Assembly (NCBI GenBank): GCA_043757045.1
Contig: JAYVQC010000001.1
Coordinates: 1-41,072 of the forward strand
From: JANNGC01 sp043757045
GTDB taxonomy: Bacteria; Verrucomicrobiota; Verrucomicrobiia; Limisphaerales; SIBH01
Direction of reading: 5' to 3'
DNA length: 41,072 nucleotides
The notes beneath the pieces are model-generated. The model was not told the origin of the DNA, made no database searches, and saw only the letters and a program-made list of their open reading frames with translations. Both the position numbers and the translations under genes were made by a program. Position 1 is the first letter of the stretch; each line of letters starts with the position of its first letter. Of this stretch, positions 24,648 through 33,421 are shown piece by piece.

Positions 24648-27600
24648 TTACGGGCAGCGCAGACGGTAGTACTTCGTCGTGCCGGACGGCGTGAAGGCCA
24701 CGCCGTTTACCCGGGGCGAAAGCACCCAGACGGTGTTCGCACTCGGGTTCGCCAACACGGTTGCTTCCTCCAGCGTCGCCGAGCCGGTCCAAGTGATGGT
24801 GACCTGACCGGTGCCGGCATTCTGCGAGATGTGCGGCTGCGGGCAGCCGGAGCCGAAGGTGGTGACGGTCGCCTCGAGCTGCATGCCCCAGGCGACATCA
24901 GAACTGTTAATCGCGTTCTGGTGAACTTCCGCCGCGATGATGTTGTTGCCCTGCACGAAGCCGGTGAGGTTCGAGGTGATCAAACCGCCCGCGCCTTCGG
25001 TCGAGCCGGCGGTGGCCAGGTTGGTGTAGTTCAGCGCCACCGGCGAGTTGGTGAGATTGAAGCGCAGGGCCTCGGCCCCGTTCACGTAGATCACGCCGCC
25101 GTCGTCGAAGTACGAGACGGCTTGGATGCTATTGCCCGGGGTGCTGGGATTGAAGGGCAGGCTGGCCACGGTGGTGCGGAAGTAGAACGTGATGTTCGTG
25201 CCGCTGATGCCGGCCAAAGTCTGGTTCGTGAGGTTAAGCGACGTGTTGGTGCCCGTGCCGCCCGCGAGGTTGGTGAACAGGGTGAGCGGGGCGAGCGAGT
25301 TTTCAAAGGCCAAGAAGCCCGCGCCGGAGGGCCAAGCGCTGTCGTTGTAGCCCACTCCAGACCAGAGGCTGCCGAGGTTGTTTCCCGTCTCGTCGAAGCG
25401 CCAGACTTTGTTGAACCCAAAGATAATCACGGTCGCCACCACGGAGCGCGAGGCCGGCGTCATCGGATGCAGGGCGACCGAGCGATCCGTAAGCGTCGTG
25501 GCCACGGTGTAGTTCTGGTTGGCCAGGCGGGGCGTGGCGGTCGTGAGGGTCACGACCATGTTCGTGCCGGCCGCCGCCGCCACCGCCGAGGAGATGGCGA
25601 GCGCGCCGCCGCCTGCGGTCAGGCCGATGGAATACTTGGCCGGGTTCTGCAAGTCGGCGAGGTTGAAGCCGCCCTGATCGTAGAAGGTCACGACGACAAT
25701 ATTCATGTTCGTGGGGCCGGTGGCGCTGACGAAGACCGGGTTGATGAGATCCGCATTGACCGTGAGGATGGCAATCGCGCTGTTGCTCGAGCCGAGGTTG
25801 TTGGTGACGGTCACGCGGTAGTTGCCTGCCTGGCTCGGTAACACGCCGGTCAGGCTCAAGGTCGCGTTGGTCGCGTTGGCAATTGGCGTGCCGTTACGAC
25901 TCCACTGGTAGTGCAACGGCAGTGCGCCATCGGCGACGACTGAGAAATTAGCGTTGCCACCTTCCACCACGGTCTGGTTGGCCGGCTGTGTGACAATCGA
26001 GGGTGGGCCAGCGGCAAAGGTGCCGATGGTCGCCACCAGTTCCATGGCCATTTCCATGTCCGAGCTGGTGGCACCGTTTTGGAGGACAACCACGGCGATC
26101 AGGTTGTCACCGGCCACGAGGTTGGAAGTCGTGAGCGAAAGCTCACCTGAGGGGACCACGGGTTCTGCCGCGCCCGCTGGTGCGCGGCTGGTCACGGACA
26201 GCGGGCCCGCCGGTGCGTTCACACGCCGGGCTTCCACACCGTTCACATAAATGACCGCGCCGTCCTCGAAGGAATGGCGGAAGCGCAGTGTCGCACCCAC
26301 GGTGCTGGCGGGCAGGTAGAAGTTACGGCGGAAGAACACAGCGCGACTGTCCGCAATCGGGTAGGGCGGGGTGTTGGCTAGGTTGCCGGTGACCAGCGGC
26401 GGGACGTTCGCCGAAGCGTCGCGACCGATGCCGGATTCGCCGCTCAACCAGCCCGTCTCCGTATAGCCGATGGTTTCCCAGCCGGTGTCGAAAAGATTGG
26501 TTTCTGTATCGGGGGCAAAGCGCCACACGCTGTTGGGACCGGTCAGTTCAATCAGGAGCAGATCGCGGCGGATGGGGAGCACCGTGGGATAAGGAGCGAT
26601 GAGATTGGGTGTGGCGGCGGTGTCAAACAGGTCGCGGAGTTCGATGGAGTAGTTCACGCCATCGGTGAACGGGGAGATGTTGAAGGTGAGCGTGGCCGTG
26701 TTGCCCACGATGGTCGCGAAGTCGGGAAAGAACTCGGTGGCAATAGGATCGGTGCCGGTGAGGTAGAAGCGGAAGTTGCCGAGTTCGTTGAAGATCGGGT
26801 TCATCGGCTCGGTGAAGACGATGGTGACGACGGTGCCGTTGGTGCTGGCGGAAGCAGACACGCCGGTCGGAGGCGTGGTATCCGCCGTGACGGTGAGGGT
26901 GGCTCCGGCGCTGGTTTGGGCCCCCAGCGAGTTGGAAACGACGCAACTGAAAACGGAGCCATTCGCGGAGAAAGGCGCGGAGGGAATGCTGTAGGTCGCG
27001 GTGTTCGCGCCGGCAATCGGCACACCGTTGCTCCGCCAGTGGAAATCTTGTGGCGAGCCGCTGGCCACCACCGTGAAGGCAGCCGCACCGCGCTCCGCCG
27101 TCGTGAAATTGGTGGGATTGCTGGTGATGTTGATGGGGCCCAAAACCTGTGAGTTAAACACCACGTTGTCGATGGTGAAAGCACCGTCGGCACCAGTGAG
27201 GTTGTTGTCATCCAGCCACAGTACGTAAAGTATGGAGCCGCTTGTCCAACTGCCGACGCCAACACTCGCGGTGATCAAGCCCGCCGTGGTCACACCGGAA
27301 AGGGAGGGAATCAAGGTCCAGGAATTGGGCGCACCGGTCAGGCTCCAAAAGACGCGCTGTCCGGGGCATTCATCGGTGACCGGGGCCACCGGGATGGTGT
27401 AGTTGTACGTGATGTTCAAGACGTTGAGGTCGCCAGCGGTGTTGTTTTGCAACCGGGCCATCAACACTGCCATCGGGACGCCGGTGGGTTGGGTGACGAG
27501 ATAGCCGCCAGCGGTGTTGTGCCTGGCCAGTCGGGCCGTTCCGTTGGCCGCCGTCACGCCTACAGCGGTCGTGACAACAGCCGCATCAATCGTCTGCGCA

Positions 27601-27851
27601 CCAGCGTCCAAAGCCGCAGGCGTGGTGTAGGTGCCCGCCGCGCCAACGGTGATGTCGTAAGTAGCCCACTCGGTGGGAGCGGGCGTGGTGGAGAAATCAA
27701 TCGTGGGGTTGTTACCCAGAACGATGGGGATCGCTGCTTGCGTGCTGATGGCGGCGCTCATCGTCACCGCAGTGACGAGGGCTTGATGGAACCACCGGCC
27801 AGTGCGCGAGCGACCGCCGGAACGGGGAAGGGGAGTTAATGTTTTTTTCAT
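24648..27851 (-). CDS. Large secreted Ig-like/beta-sandwich repeat protein, function unknown
   Basis: A 1,067-residue exported protein with an N-terminal basic stretch and signal peptide (cleavage probably after ISTQA, residue about 39). Blocks in order: a beta-rich unit (about 40-235); an Ig-like repeat (about 240-325; GAQTSAGATLTVTAD); a cadherin- or SbsA-like domain (about 328-430; TPPTGVSASASTNGTVVTIVF); a sugar-binding-like sandwich (about 440-610) with FRRNFYLPAS and DGAVIYVNGVEARRVN; a second Ig-like repeat (about 620-705; PANQTVVEGGNANFSVVADG); another SbsA-like unit; and a second sandwich with DDGGVIYVNGAEALRFN. The tail ends YYRLRCP. It has no catalytic motif that I can see, so it is likely a surface or matrix protein. 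No Shine-Dalgarno precedes ATG 27851. It shares its style with the protease at 6453-12098. Confidence 0.85.
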   Translation of the reverse strand: MKKTLTPLPRSGGRSRTGRWFHQALVTAVTMSAAISTQAAIPIVLGNNPTIDFSTTPAPTEWATYDITVGAAGTYTTPAALDAGAQTIDAAVVTTAVGVTAANGTARLARHNTAGGYLVTQPTGVPMAVLMARLQNNTAGDLNVLNITYNYTIPVAPVTDECPGQRVFWSLTGAPNSWTLIPSLSGVTTAGLITASVGVGSWTSGSILYVLWLDDNNLTGADGAFTIDNVVFNSQVLGPINITSNPTNFTTAERGAAAFTVVASGSPQDFHWRSNGVPIAGANTATYSIPSAPFSANGSVFSCVVSNSLGAQTSAGATLTVTADTTPPTGVSASASTNGTVVTIVFTEPMNPIFNELGNFRFYLTGTDPIATEFFPDFATIVGNTATLTFNISPFTDGVNYSIELRDLFDTAATPNLIAPYPTVLPIRRDLLLIELTGPNSVWRFAPDTETNLFDTGWETIGYTETGWLSGESGIGRDASANVPPLVTGNLANTPPYPIADSRAVFFRRNFYLPASTVGATLRFRHSFEDGAVIYVNGVEARRVNAPAGPLSVTSRAPAGAAEPVVPSGELSLTTSNLVAGDNLIAVVVLQNGATSSDMEMAMELVATIGTFAAGPPSIVTQPANQTVVEGGNANFSVVADGALPLHYQWSRNGTPIANATNATLSLTGVLPSQAGNYRVTVTNNLGSSNSAIAILTVNADLINPVFVSATGPTNMNIVVVTFYDQGGFNLADLQNPAKYSIGLTAGGGALAISSAVAAAAGTNMVVTLTTATPRLANQNYTVATTLTDRSVALHPMTPASRSVVATVIIFGFNKVWRFDETGNNLGSLWSGVGYNDSAWPSGAGFLAFENSLAPLTLFTNLAGGTGTNTSLNLTNQTLAGISGTNITFYFRTTVASLPFNPSTPGNSIQAVSYFDDGGVIYVNGAEALRFNLTNSPVALNYTNLATAGSTEGAGGLITSNLTGFVQGNNIIAAEVHQNAINSSDVAWGMQLEATVTTFGSGCPQPHISQNAGTGQVTITWTGSATLEEATVLANPSANTVWVLSPRVNGVAFTPSGTTKYYRLRCP

Positions 27852-28074
27852 GTGGAGACGTATTTAGACTAAGACCATTTGTGCAAAGCAGTTGGCGCTG
27901 GGTTTCGGTTTTTATTTGGGCTGCGGAAATACTTAGTCCCTTTGGTGACAAAGTGGAAGATTTTTTTCCACCGTCTGAACGTTTGCTTAAAAAAAGTTGG
28001 CGGAAACGGACCTCCACCCGATCGGTGGGCAAAAAACTGGACGGCTTGAGGGCGGTGCGCGAATTTCGCCTCCC

Positions 28075-28656
28075 ATGACGCCCAAACAGAAAAACGAGTT
28101 TGCCGAACTGGTGCGCCGCCAAATCCAACTGGTCGGCGAAGACCCGAAGCGCGAGGGATTGCTCCGCACCCCCAAGCGCGCGGCGGAGTCCATGTCCTTC
28201 CTCACCAGCGGCTACGAGACCGACCCAGCCACCGTGCTCAACGAGGCCCTGTTCGAGGCCACCTCGGATGAAATGGTCATCGTGAAGGACATAGATTTCT
28301 ACAGCCTGTGCGAGCACCACCTGCTGCCGTTTTTCGGCAAGTGCCACATCGCCTACCTGCCGCGCAAGAAGGTCATCGGCCTCTCCAAACTACCCCGCCT
28401 CGTGGATGTCTTCGCGCGGCGGTTGCAAATCCAGGAGCGCATGACCTTCGAGATTGCGCAGGTGGTCAAGAAACTCATCAACGCCCAGGGCGTGGGCGTG
28501 GTCATCGAGGCGCAACACCTGTGCATGATGATGCGCGGGGTGCAGAAGCAGAACTCCTACGCCGTGACCTCGACGATGCTGGGGAGCTTCCGCGATGACC
28601 CGAGGACGCGGGCCGAGTTCTTGGATTTAATCCGGCAGAAGCGGAGCGGGGCGTAG
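28075..28656 (+). CDS. folE: GTP cyclohydrolase I (FolE)
   Basis: It converts GTP to 7,8-dihydroneopterin triphosphate, the first step of folate (and queuosine precursor) synthesis, as a cytoplasmic homodecamer. With ATG 28075 it is 193 residues, the normal FolE size; an upstream extension would read poorly. Zinc ligands Cys79, His82 (SLCEHHLLPF) and Cys150 (QHLCMMMRG) are present, along with the family motifs REGLLRTPKR, GLSKLPRLVD, QERMTFEIA and SYAVTSTMLGSF. No Shine-Dalgarno is visible. It stands alone; the 223-nt gap upstream (27852-28074) is A/T-rich in places and shared with the divergent Ig-protein gene. Confidence 0.97.
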   Translation: MTPKQKNEFAELVRRQIQLVGEDPKREGLLRTPKRAAESMSFLTSGYETDPATVLNEALFEATSDEMVIVKDIDFYSLCEHHLLPFFGKCHIAYLPRKKVIGLSKLPRLVDVFARRLQIQERMTFEIAQVVKKLINAQGVGVVIEAQHLCMMMRGVQKQNSYAVTSTMLGSFRDDPRTRAEFLDLIRQKRSGA

Positions 28657-28727
28657 TTGGAGCGCCGAGCATTGCTCGGCGTAAAGGGAAAAACGCAACT
28701 CGTGCCGAGCAATGCTCGGCGCTCCAA
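28657..28727. repeat. Family B inverted repeat, likely also a terminator
   Basis: Perfect 24-bp arms (28657-28680 and 28704-28727) with a 23-nt loop. Each arm contains the near-palindrome GCCGAGCATTGCTCGGC. It fills the whole space between the convergent ends of folE and the methyltransferase gene. A second copy of the arm occurs at 35.7 kb. Confidence 0.9.
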
Positions 28728-28729
28728 AG

Positions 28730-29449
28730 TCATCGGCGCGTGAAGACGATGACATGCTGCCTCGGCAGCGCACCGATGGTCTCCTTCCACACGAGCGGAT
28801 GCGGTCCCATCTCCTTCTTCACCTGCGCCTCGGACATTTTGTGGACGCGCTTGATTGGCACTTGAGCATCTTCAGCGCGAAACTCCACGAACACCATGCG
28901 CCCGCCCGGCTTCAGCGCCCGGCACATCGCCGCCGTCATCTCGAACGGGTGGTCGAACTCGTGATACACGTCCACCATGATGATGGTGTCGAGCGTGCCG
29001 GCGGGCAGCTTCGGATCGGTGATGGTGCCGAGCACGGGGACAACATTGGTGATGCCGATGCGGGTGAGATTATTGGTCAGCAAGTCGAGCATCTCCTGCT
29101 GAATCTCCACGGCGAACACGCGGCCACCGGGGGTAATTTTCTTCGCCATGCGCCGCGTGAGGTAGCCGGTGCCCGCCCCTATGTCCGCGACTTGTTCGCC
29201 GGGTTTGAACTTCAAACTCTCGATGAGCAGTTGCGTGTTCTCCTCCTGTTCGCGCTCGGGACGCTCCAGCCATTCCGCCGCCTGATGCCCCATGACATGG
29301 GCGATCTCGCGGCCCATGTAAAACAGGCCGATGCCGTTCGGATCGTGGGCGGCGCGGCGCTCGTAGAGATTGGTGGAAGCCGGCGGCTCGGCGGCGAAGA
29401 ACGCCAGCGGCGAAATCATCAGTGCGCAAACGAGGGAGCGAAAGTGCAT
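28730..29449 (-). CDS. Exported class I SAM-dependent methyltransferase
   Basis: A 239-residue protein with a signal peptide (HFRSLVCALMISPLAFFA, residues 2-19) followed by a class I methyltransferase fold. SAM-binding motif I is VADIGAGTGYLTRRMA, the post-I acidic residue lies in VFAVEIQQEM, and motif IV is TIIMVDVYHEF. Before the fold it carries an N-terminal segment, DPNGIGLFYMGREIAHVMG, often seen in this exported family. An exported enzyme would need SAM outside the cytoplasm, so its activity or location is unclear. It precedes a repeat-filled stretch, 29450-29864, that separates it from the DUF4340 gene. Function unknown. Confidence 0.87.
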   Translation of the reverse strand: MHFRSLVCALMISPLAFFAAEPPASTNLYERRAAHDPNGIGLFYMGREIAHVMGHQAAEWLERPEREQEENTQLLIESLKFKPGEQVADIGAGTGYLTRRMAKKITPGGRVFAVEIQQEMLDLLTNNLTRIGITNVVPVLGTITDPKLPAGTLDTIIMVDVYHEFDHPFEMTAAMCRALKPGGRMVFVEFRAEDAQVPIKRVHKMSEAQVKKEMGPHPLVWKETIGALPRQHVIVFTRR

Positions 29450-29493
29450 GGCCGGAGGCTATGCGGCGGGGCAGGGCGGGGCAACTGATGAGG

Positions 29494-29560
29494 TTCCCGC
29501 AGATTCAGAACAACTACAGATAGAAATCAGAAATCTGTGGCTTCCCTGAATCTGTGGGAG
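29494..29560. repeat. Inverted repeat in 415-base gene-free stretch
   Basis: Arms TTCCCGCAGATTCAG (29494-29508) and CTGAATCTGTGGGAG (29546-29560), with two mismatches and a 37-nt loop. Together with the repeat at 29631-29854 it accounts for most of the gene-free stretch 29450-29864; I see no ORF, RNA gene or promoter in the remainder. Confidence 0.7.
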
Positions 29561-29630
29561 AAAACTACACGGCCCGGCGGCTCGCGCAACGAGCCGTTCC
29601 GCCTTTTGACTTGTTCTCTGCCCGATTCTG

Positions 29631-29854
29631 AATCCTGAAAGGATTCTATCACCACAGCCCAGGGTTGCGCGGCCCGCGCTACCCTGGGTCAGCGGCGTAA
29701 TGAACGCCTCAACCCTGAAGGAGTTGAATCACAGGCGTGCGCGATGCGTTGTTGCAACCCCTTCAGGGTTGGAAAAATCTTCTGAGACACGAAACCCAGG
29801 GTAGCACCTCGGCGGCGCAACCCTGGGCTTTGATGATTCAATCCTATCAGGATT
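29631..29854. repeat. Family F composite inverted repeat (AACCCTGAAGG / CCCAGGGT type)
   Basis: A 224-bp element organised as a large imperfect palindrome. AATCCTGAAAGGATT at the left mirrors AATCCTATCAGGATT at the right. AGCCCAGGGTTGCG and CTACCCTGGGT mirror ACCCAGGGTAGC and CGCAACCCTGGGCT. CAACCCTGAAGGAGTTG mirrors CAACCCCTTCAGGGTTG near the centre. No coding capacity. Confidence 0.8.
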
Positions 29855-29864
29855 GAGGAACGAA

Positions 29865-31031
29865 CTACGGCGCACCCGGCGGCTTCGCCTCGTCCTTTTT
29901 CTCGGTGAGGAAGTCTTTGCGCTCTTTCAGCAAGGTTTCGAGGTTCCACTTCGGCACGGTGTAGATCCAGTTCTCGAACTTCTTCTCCGCCGCCAGTTTC
30001 TCCTGCAACGGCTTTTGCTTCGCGGCGAATTCGTCGTCGAGCTTCTTCTTGTCCTCGGGTTTCTCGTCTTTGCCCGGCGTGCGTTCCTTCGGCAGGTTCG
30101 CGCTCACGCTGAATTGAAAGGCGTGATTGCCACCTTCCGCGTCACCGATGGTCTTGCCTATTTTGATCACGTAGGTGAACCCATCCAGCGTCTCCACCGT
30201 GGCGATGACCGGCTTGTCGAATCCGGTCGTCTCCGGTTTCGGATCGGCGATCACATCATTGAACGAAGCCGAGCCGAGCAGGTTGTTCAACGCCCCGGTC
30301 TTGCTGCCGTCGAGAATTTCGGCGGCGTTCGTCGCGGCGAACTTCCACTCCGCGCCATCTGTCTCGCGCCCCAGCTTCCAGTTGTTCGTCGCGTTCGGGA
30401 AAACCACGGCCACGGATTTCACGCGCTCCACCTTGAACCAGTCCTTGTTCAGCCAGTTCTCCGGCGCGGTCTCGATGTTCAACGGGTCATTGACCAGCGC
30501 CACCGTCTTGAGGTCGTCGCCGCGCATGACGTAACGGCTGCTCGGAAACGAGCCGCCGCCCATCGGCGAATCTTCCTGCGCCGCCTTCGCCGTCTGCTGC
30601 GCGCCGAGGGTGAGCGCGGCGATGGACTTGCCCTTGTCATCCTTCAACTCCACGAGCGTGCCGTCGGCCTTGGTCAATTTTAGCACGGGCAGGCGCGACG
30701 GCCCGACCTCGACCGCGCGCGTCACTTTCAAGTCCCACAGCTTCTTCACGAGTTCGCTGATGTTGTTGAAGTTCGCCGGATAACCGCCGCGCTCCTTCAC
30801 CGTCCAGCCGCCGTTTGCGACCGCCAGGTTCACCTCGCTCGCGCCTTGCTTGAGCGTGATTTGCGCCACGTCACGAATCGCGCTGTCCGGCACGCCGCTC
30901 AGAACTTTCTGTCCGCGCTCACCGTCCGTGCCGCGCTCGTAGCCGCGCTGCTTTTTGGAATAGACGACGTAGCCCAGACCGCCGAGGACGGTCCCGAGAA
31001 CAATCAAAAGTGTGAGTTGCTTGCGGTTCAT
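29865..31031 (-). CDS. DUF4340-type protein of a Gld-like ABC transporter cluster
   Basis: A 388-residue protein with one N-terminal TM helix (LTLLIVLGTVLGGLGYVVYS, about 6-25), the rest outside the cytoplasmic membrane. The pattern of repeated beta modules (VAQITLKQGASEVNLAVANGGWTVKERGGYPAN; VKSVAVVFPNATNNWKLGRETDG) and its place after a GldG-like gene identify it as a DUF4340 protein. These are usually encoded next to GldA/GldF/GldG-like transporters. Lys-rich C-terminus. It is the last gene of the cluster; a family A repeat lies between it and its upstream partner. Its molecular role is unknown. Confidence 0.85.
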   Translation of the reverse strand: MNRKQLTLLIVLGTVLGGLGYVVYSKKQRGYERGTDGERGQKVLSGVPDSAIRDVAQITLKQGASEVNLAVANGGWTVKERGGYPANFNNISELVKKLWDLKVTRAVEVGPSRLPVLKLTKADGTLVELKDDKGKSIAALTLGAQQTAKAAQEDSPMGGGSFPSSRYVMRGDDLKTVALVNDPLNIETAPENWLNKDWFKVERVKSVAVVFPNATNNWKLGRETDGAEWKFAATNAAEILDGSKTGALNNLLGSASFNDVIADPKPETTGFDKPVIATVETLDGFTYVIKIGKTIGDAEGGNHAFQFSVSANLPKERTPGKDEKPEDKKKLDDEFAAKQKPLQEKLAAEKKFENWIYTVPKWNLETLLKERKDFLTEKKDEAKPPGAP

Positions 31032-31078
31032 GGTGCCTTCAAATGGGTTGCAGGTTGCGGGTCGAAAGTTGAAAGCCG

Positions 31079-31222
31079 GTGCATCCGAACACGGTGCTCA
31101 AGAATGACCGGAGGCAGGTAGGGCGCGGTGTCCTCACCGCGCCGCGTCCGAAGCGGAGAAGCTCGCTGGAACTTGCCTGAGCCTCACTCCGGCGCGCTGA
31201 GGACAGCGACGCCCTACCAACT
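31079..31222 (+). repeat. MITE-like intergenic repeat, family A copy 4
   Basis: It starts GTGCATCCGAACACGGTGCT and carries AGAATGACCGGAGGCAGG, GCGCGGTGTCCTCACCGCG, GGAACTTGCCTGAGCCTCAC and GCTGAGGACAGCGACGCC. This is the best-preserved copy at the left end; the right terminal repeat is missing. It fills the gap between the GldG-like and DUF4340 genes. Confidence 0.78.
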
Positions 31223-31247
31223 CGGGAGAATTTCAACGTGCCACTGT

Positions 31248-33164
31248 TCACTGTGCCTTGGTGCGTTGCTTGCGGATGAGGGCGAGGAAAATTCCGGCGG
31301 CGGCCACGAGCACGGGCACGCCCGCGATGTTGCCCCACTTCACCTTGTTCTCCAACGACTCGGTGCGCTCGCGCAGGCGCTTGTTGATGTCCCGAATTTC
31401 GCGCCCGATCTCGCGCTCGCGTTTTTCCTGCTGCTTGATTTCCGCCATCTGCTCGGGTGACGCGATCAGCCGCTGACCGGGTTCCTTCTTGCCTTGCAGT
31501 TCGCGCAACTTGGCCTGCGCCACTTCGCGGTCCTTGTTCAGCTTCGTAATCGTTTCGCGGAATTCATCCTGCGCCTCCGCCTGCATCCTTTGCACGACGG
31601 TGAACGGCCGGCGCAGCGCGCCGCGTGACCGCGTGCCGACGAGGTTCACGTCGCCGGACAACTGCTCGATCATGTTCTGCGCGAAGGCGAAGTTGCCGTT
31701 GGCCGGATTGGCCACGCCGAACTGGAGCATCTGCTGGTCGAACGCAATGATGTCGTAGAGGAAGTCCACGTCGCCCACGAGGATGACCACGCTCTCGGTC
31801 TTCGATTCCTTGAGCGAATCACCCGCCGGTTTCTTCTCGTCCTTTTTCTCCTCGCCCTCGGCAGGCGCGGCGGCGGGCTTGCCTTCGGGAAACGCCGTCT
31901 TGAATTTGCCCTTCAACCGGATGGCCAGCGGCATTTCTTTGTCCGAGGACTTGAACTCACCCATCGTTTTCGCGGGCGAGAACCGCGCCGTCATGCCGTC
32001 CACCAGTTCGGATTTTTTCGAGCTGTGCAGCAGCACCGTTTGCGCGAGACCGGTGGCGGGCGTGCCGCCGAACGCACCGGCTTCCGGGAACAACAAGTTG
32101 TCCAACTGCCCCGTCAGCGCGTCTTCCTTGTTGATGCCGTCGGGATTGATGAAGAGGAACGTCGGGCGATCCTGCGGCTGCTCCTGCTGATTGAACGAGA
32201 GCTTCTTGGTGAACGACAAATCCGCCACCACCTTCGTCGTGTCGAAGGTCACGCCCCACGCGGGTAGCAATTTCGGCAGCGTCGAACCCGCGCCCGGCAT
32301 CATGCCGGCGAGCGGATTGTTCGGCTGCGACTGGTCGCGGTCGAGGAAGCCCATCGCGTCGAGCAACGCGAGCAGCTTGCCGCCGCGCAGCACGAACTGA
32401 TCAATCGCGAACTGCGCCCGCTCCGTGATGTTCTTGGGATGCGCCACGACGAGCACCTGGATGTCGTCGTCAATTTTCTCCACGTCCATCGGCACCTGCC
32501 GCACGGTGTAGTCACGCTTCAGTTCCTGGATGAAAACCCACGGGCGCTGACCGCCGCCTGGCTGGCCCATGCGCTGCATCATCGGATTCGCCGGCTGGCC
32601 GAACATCGGCAGCGCGGTCATCACTCCGACGAGCGGTTTGTTGGTGGCGATGACCTGGCCGACCGCGCGGGCGATGTCGTATTCGAGCAGGCGTTCGCGT
32701 TCGAGTTGCAGCGCCACCGGCACCTTCTCCGGGTCGAGGCTCACCACGAGGCCGAAGTAGAAATTATCGCCCAACGGTCCCATCGGCTGGCCTTCGATGC
32801 CGTCCGCCTGTGCGGTTTCCTCGGCGTCGCTGTCCGGCTTCGGATCAATTTTTTTGATGGTGATTTTTCCGCCGGACGCGTCGCGGAATTCTTCGAGCAG
32901 ATCTTCGACCTCACTGGCGTAAGTCTTGATTTGCGATGGCAGGCGCGCTTCGCTTTGCGAGAAATAGAAGCGCACCTCGACCGGCGAATCCACCTTCTTG
33001 AGAATCGCCTTCGTGCCGGGCGAGAGCGTGTAGAGTTTTCCTTCCGTGAGATCGACGCGCACCTTGGCGGTGTTGCCAATCAGGTTGATCGCCACGACCA
33101 CGACGAACATCACGGCCACGCCGACGGCGGAGTACAACAGTGTTTCAGTTTTTTTCTGTTTCAT
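31248..33164 (-). CDS. GldG-like ABC transporter auxiliary protein
   Basis: A 638-residue inner-membrane protein of the GldG/ABC_transp_aux family. TM1 lies at residues about 11-30. A large extracytoplasmic part follows, beginning with typical sequence VDLTEGKLYTLSPGTKAILK and PVEVRFYFSQ, then VLVVAHPKNITERAQFAIDQF and GKLLALLDA. A charged region around 415-440 (GEEKKDEKKPAGD) and a coiled coil (about 525-605) precede the C-terminal TM helix (about 610-630; GVPVLVAAAGIFLALI). GldG works with GldA and GldF in Bacteroidota gliding, but homologues are widespread in non-gliding bacteria, so gliding cannot be inferred. It is part of the minus-strand cluster 35496-29865. Confidence 0.9.
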   Translation of the reverse strand: MKQKKTETLLYSAVGVAVMFVVVVAINLIGNTAKVRVDLTEGKLYTLSPGTKAILKKVDSPVEVRFYFSQSEARLPSQIKTYASEVEDLLEEFRDASGGKITIKKIDPKPDSDAEETAQADGIEGQPMGPLGDNFYFGLVVSLDPEKVPVALQLERERLLEYDIARAVGQVIATNKPLVGVMTALPMFGQPANPMMQRMGQPGGGQRPWVFIQELKRDYTVRQVPMDVEKIDDDIQVLVVAHPKNITERAQFAIDQFVLRGGKLLALLDAMGFLDRDQSQPNNPLAGMMPGAGSTLPKLLPAWGVTFDTTKVVADLSFTKKLSFNQQEQPQDRPTFLFINPDGINKEDALTGQLDNLLFPEAGAFGGTPATGLAQTVLLHSSKKSELVDGMTARFSPAKTMGEFKSSDKEMPLAIRLKGKFKTAFPEGKPAAAPAEGEEKKDEKKPAGDSLKESKTESVVILVGDVDFLYDIIAFDQQMLQFGVANPANGNFAFAQNMIEQLSGDVNLVGTRSRGALRRPFTVVQRMQAEAQDEFRETITKLNKDREVAQAKLRELQGKKEPGQRLIASPEQMAEIKQQEKREREIGREIRDINKRLRERTESLENKVKWGNIAGVPVLVAAAGIFLALIRKQRTKAQ

Positions 33165-33229
33165 CGGTAGAAATTATTTTGGCCGGATGAACTGTGGCGA
33201 AGAACTCGCACCAACCCGGCCCCGGGTAG

Positions 33230-33373
33230 CACAGGCTACCAGCCTGTGCCGCCGGGCTACCAGCCCGGCGGAAGATCGAGGGCGGCGCAGGTCAGACCAG
33301 CACGACTCGAAGCAATGATGCTCACTCCCATTCCGCTGGGCAGGTTGCCCAGCGGGACGGGCTGGTAGCCCGT
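33230..33373. repeat. Family C cluster of four palindromes with ACC/GGT loops
   Basis: Four hairpins: CACAGGCT-ACC-AGCCTGTG (33230-33248), CGCCGGGCT-ACC-AGCCCGGCG (33250-33270), CCGCTGGGCA-GGT-TGCCCAGCGG (33333-33355) and ACGGGCT-GGT-AGCCCGT (33357-33373). The first pair has loop ACC and the second has the complement GGT, so the whole is a large inverted structure. It lies within the 257-nt gap between the small His-rich gene and the GldG-like gene. Confidence 0.85.
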
Positions 33374-33421
33374 TCCACCCATTTCCTGGGAGTGCGTCGT
33401 TAAAATTTTTGGCCGTCGGTT

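Noticed and set aside
27852..27900. Possible promoter for the Ig-domain gene (TTGCAC and TAAATA on the minus strand)
   Set aside because: The spacer is only 14 bp, too short for a standard promoter.
29631..29854. Structured non-coding RNA gene
   Set aside because: The symmetry is that of a repeated palindrome with no promoter or terminator; a dispersed repeat explains it better.
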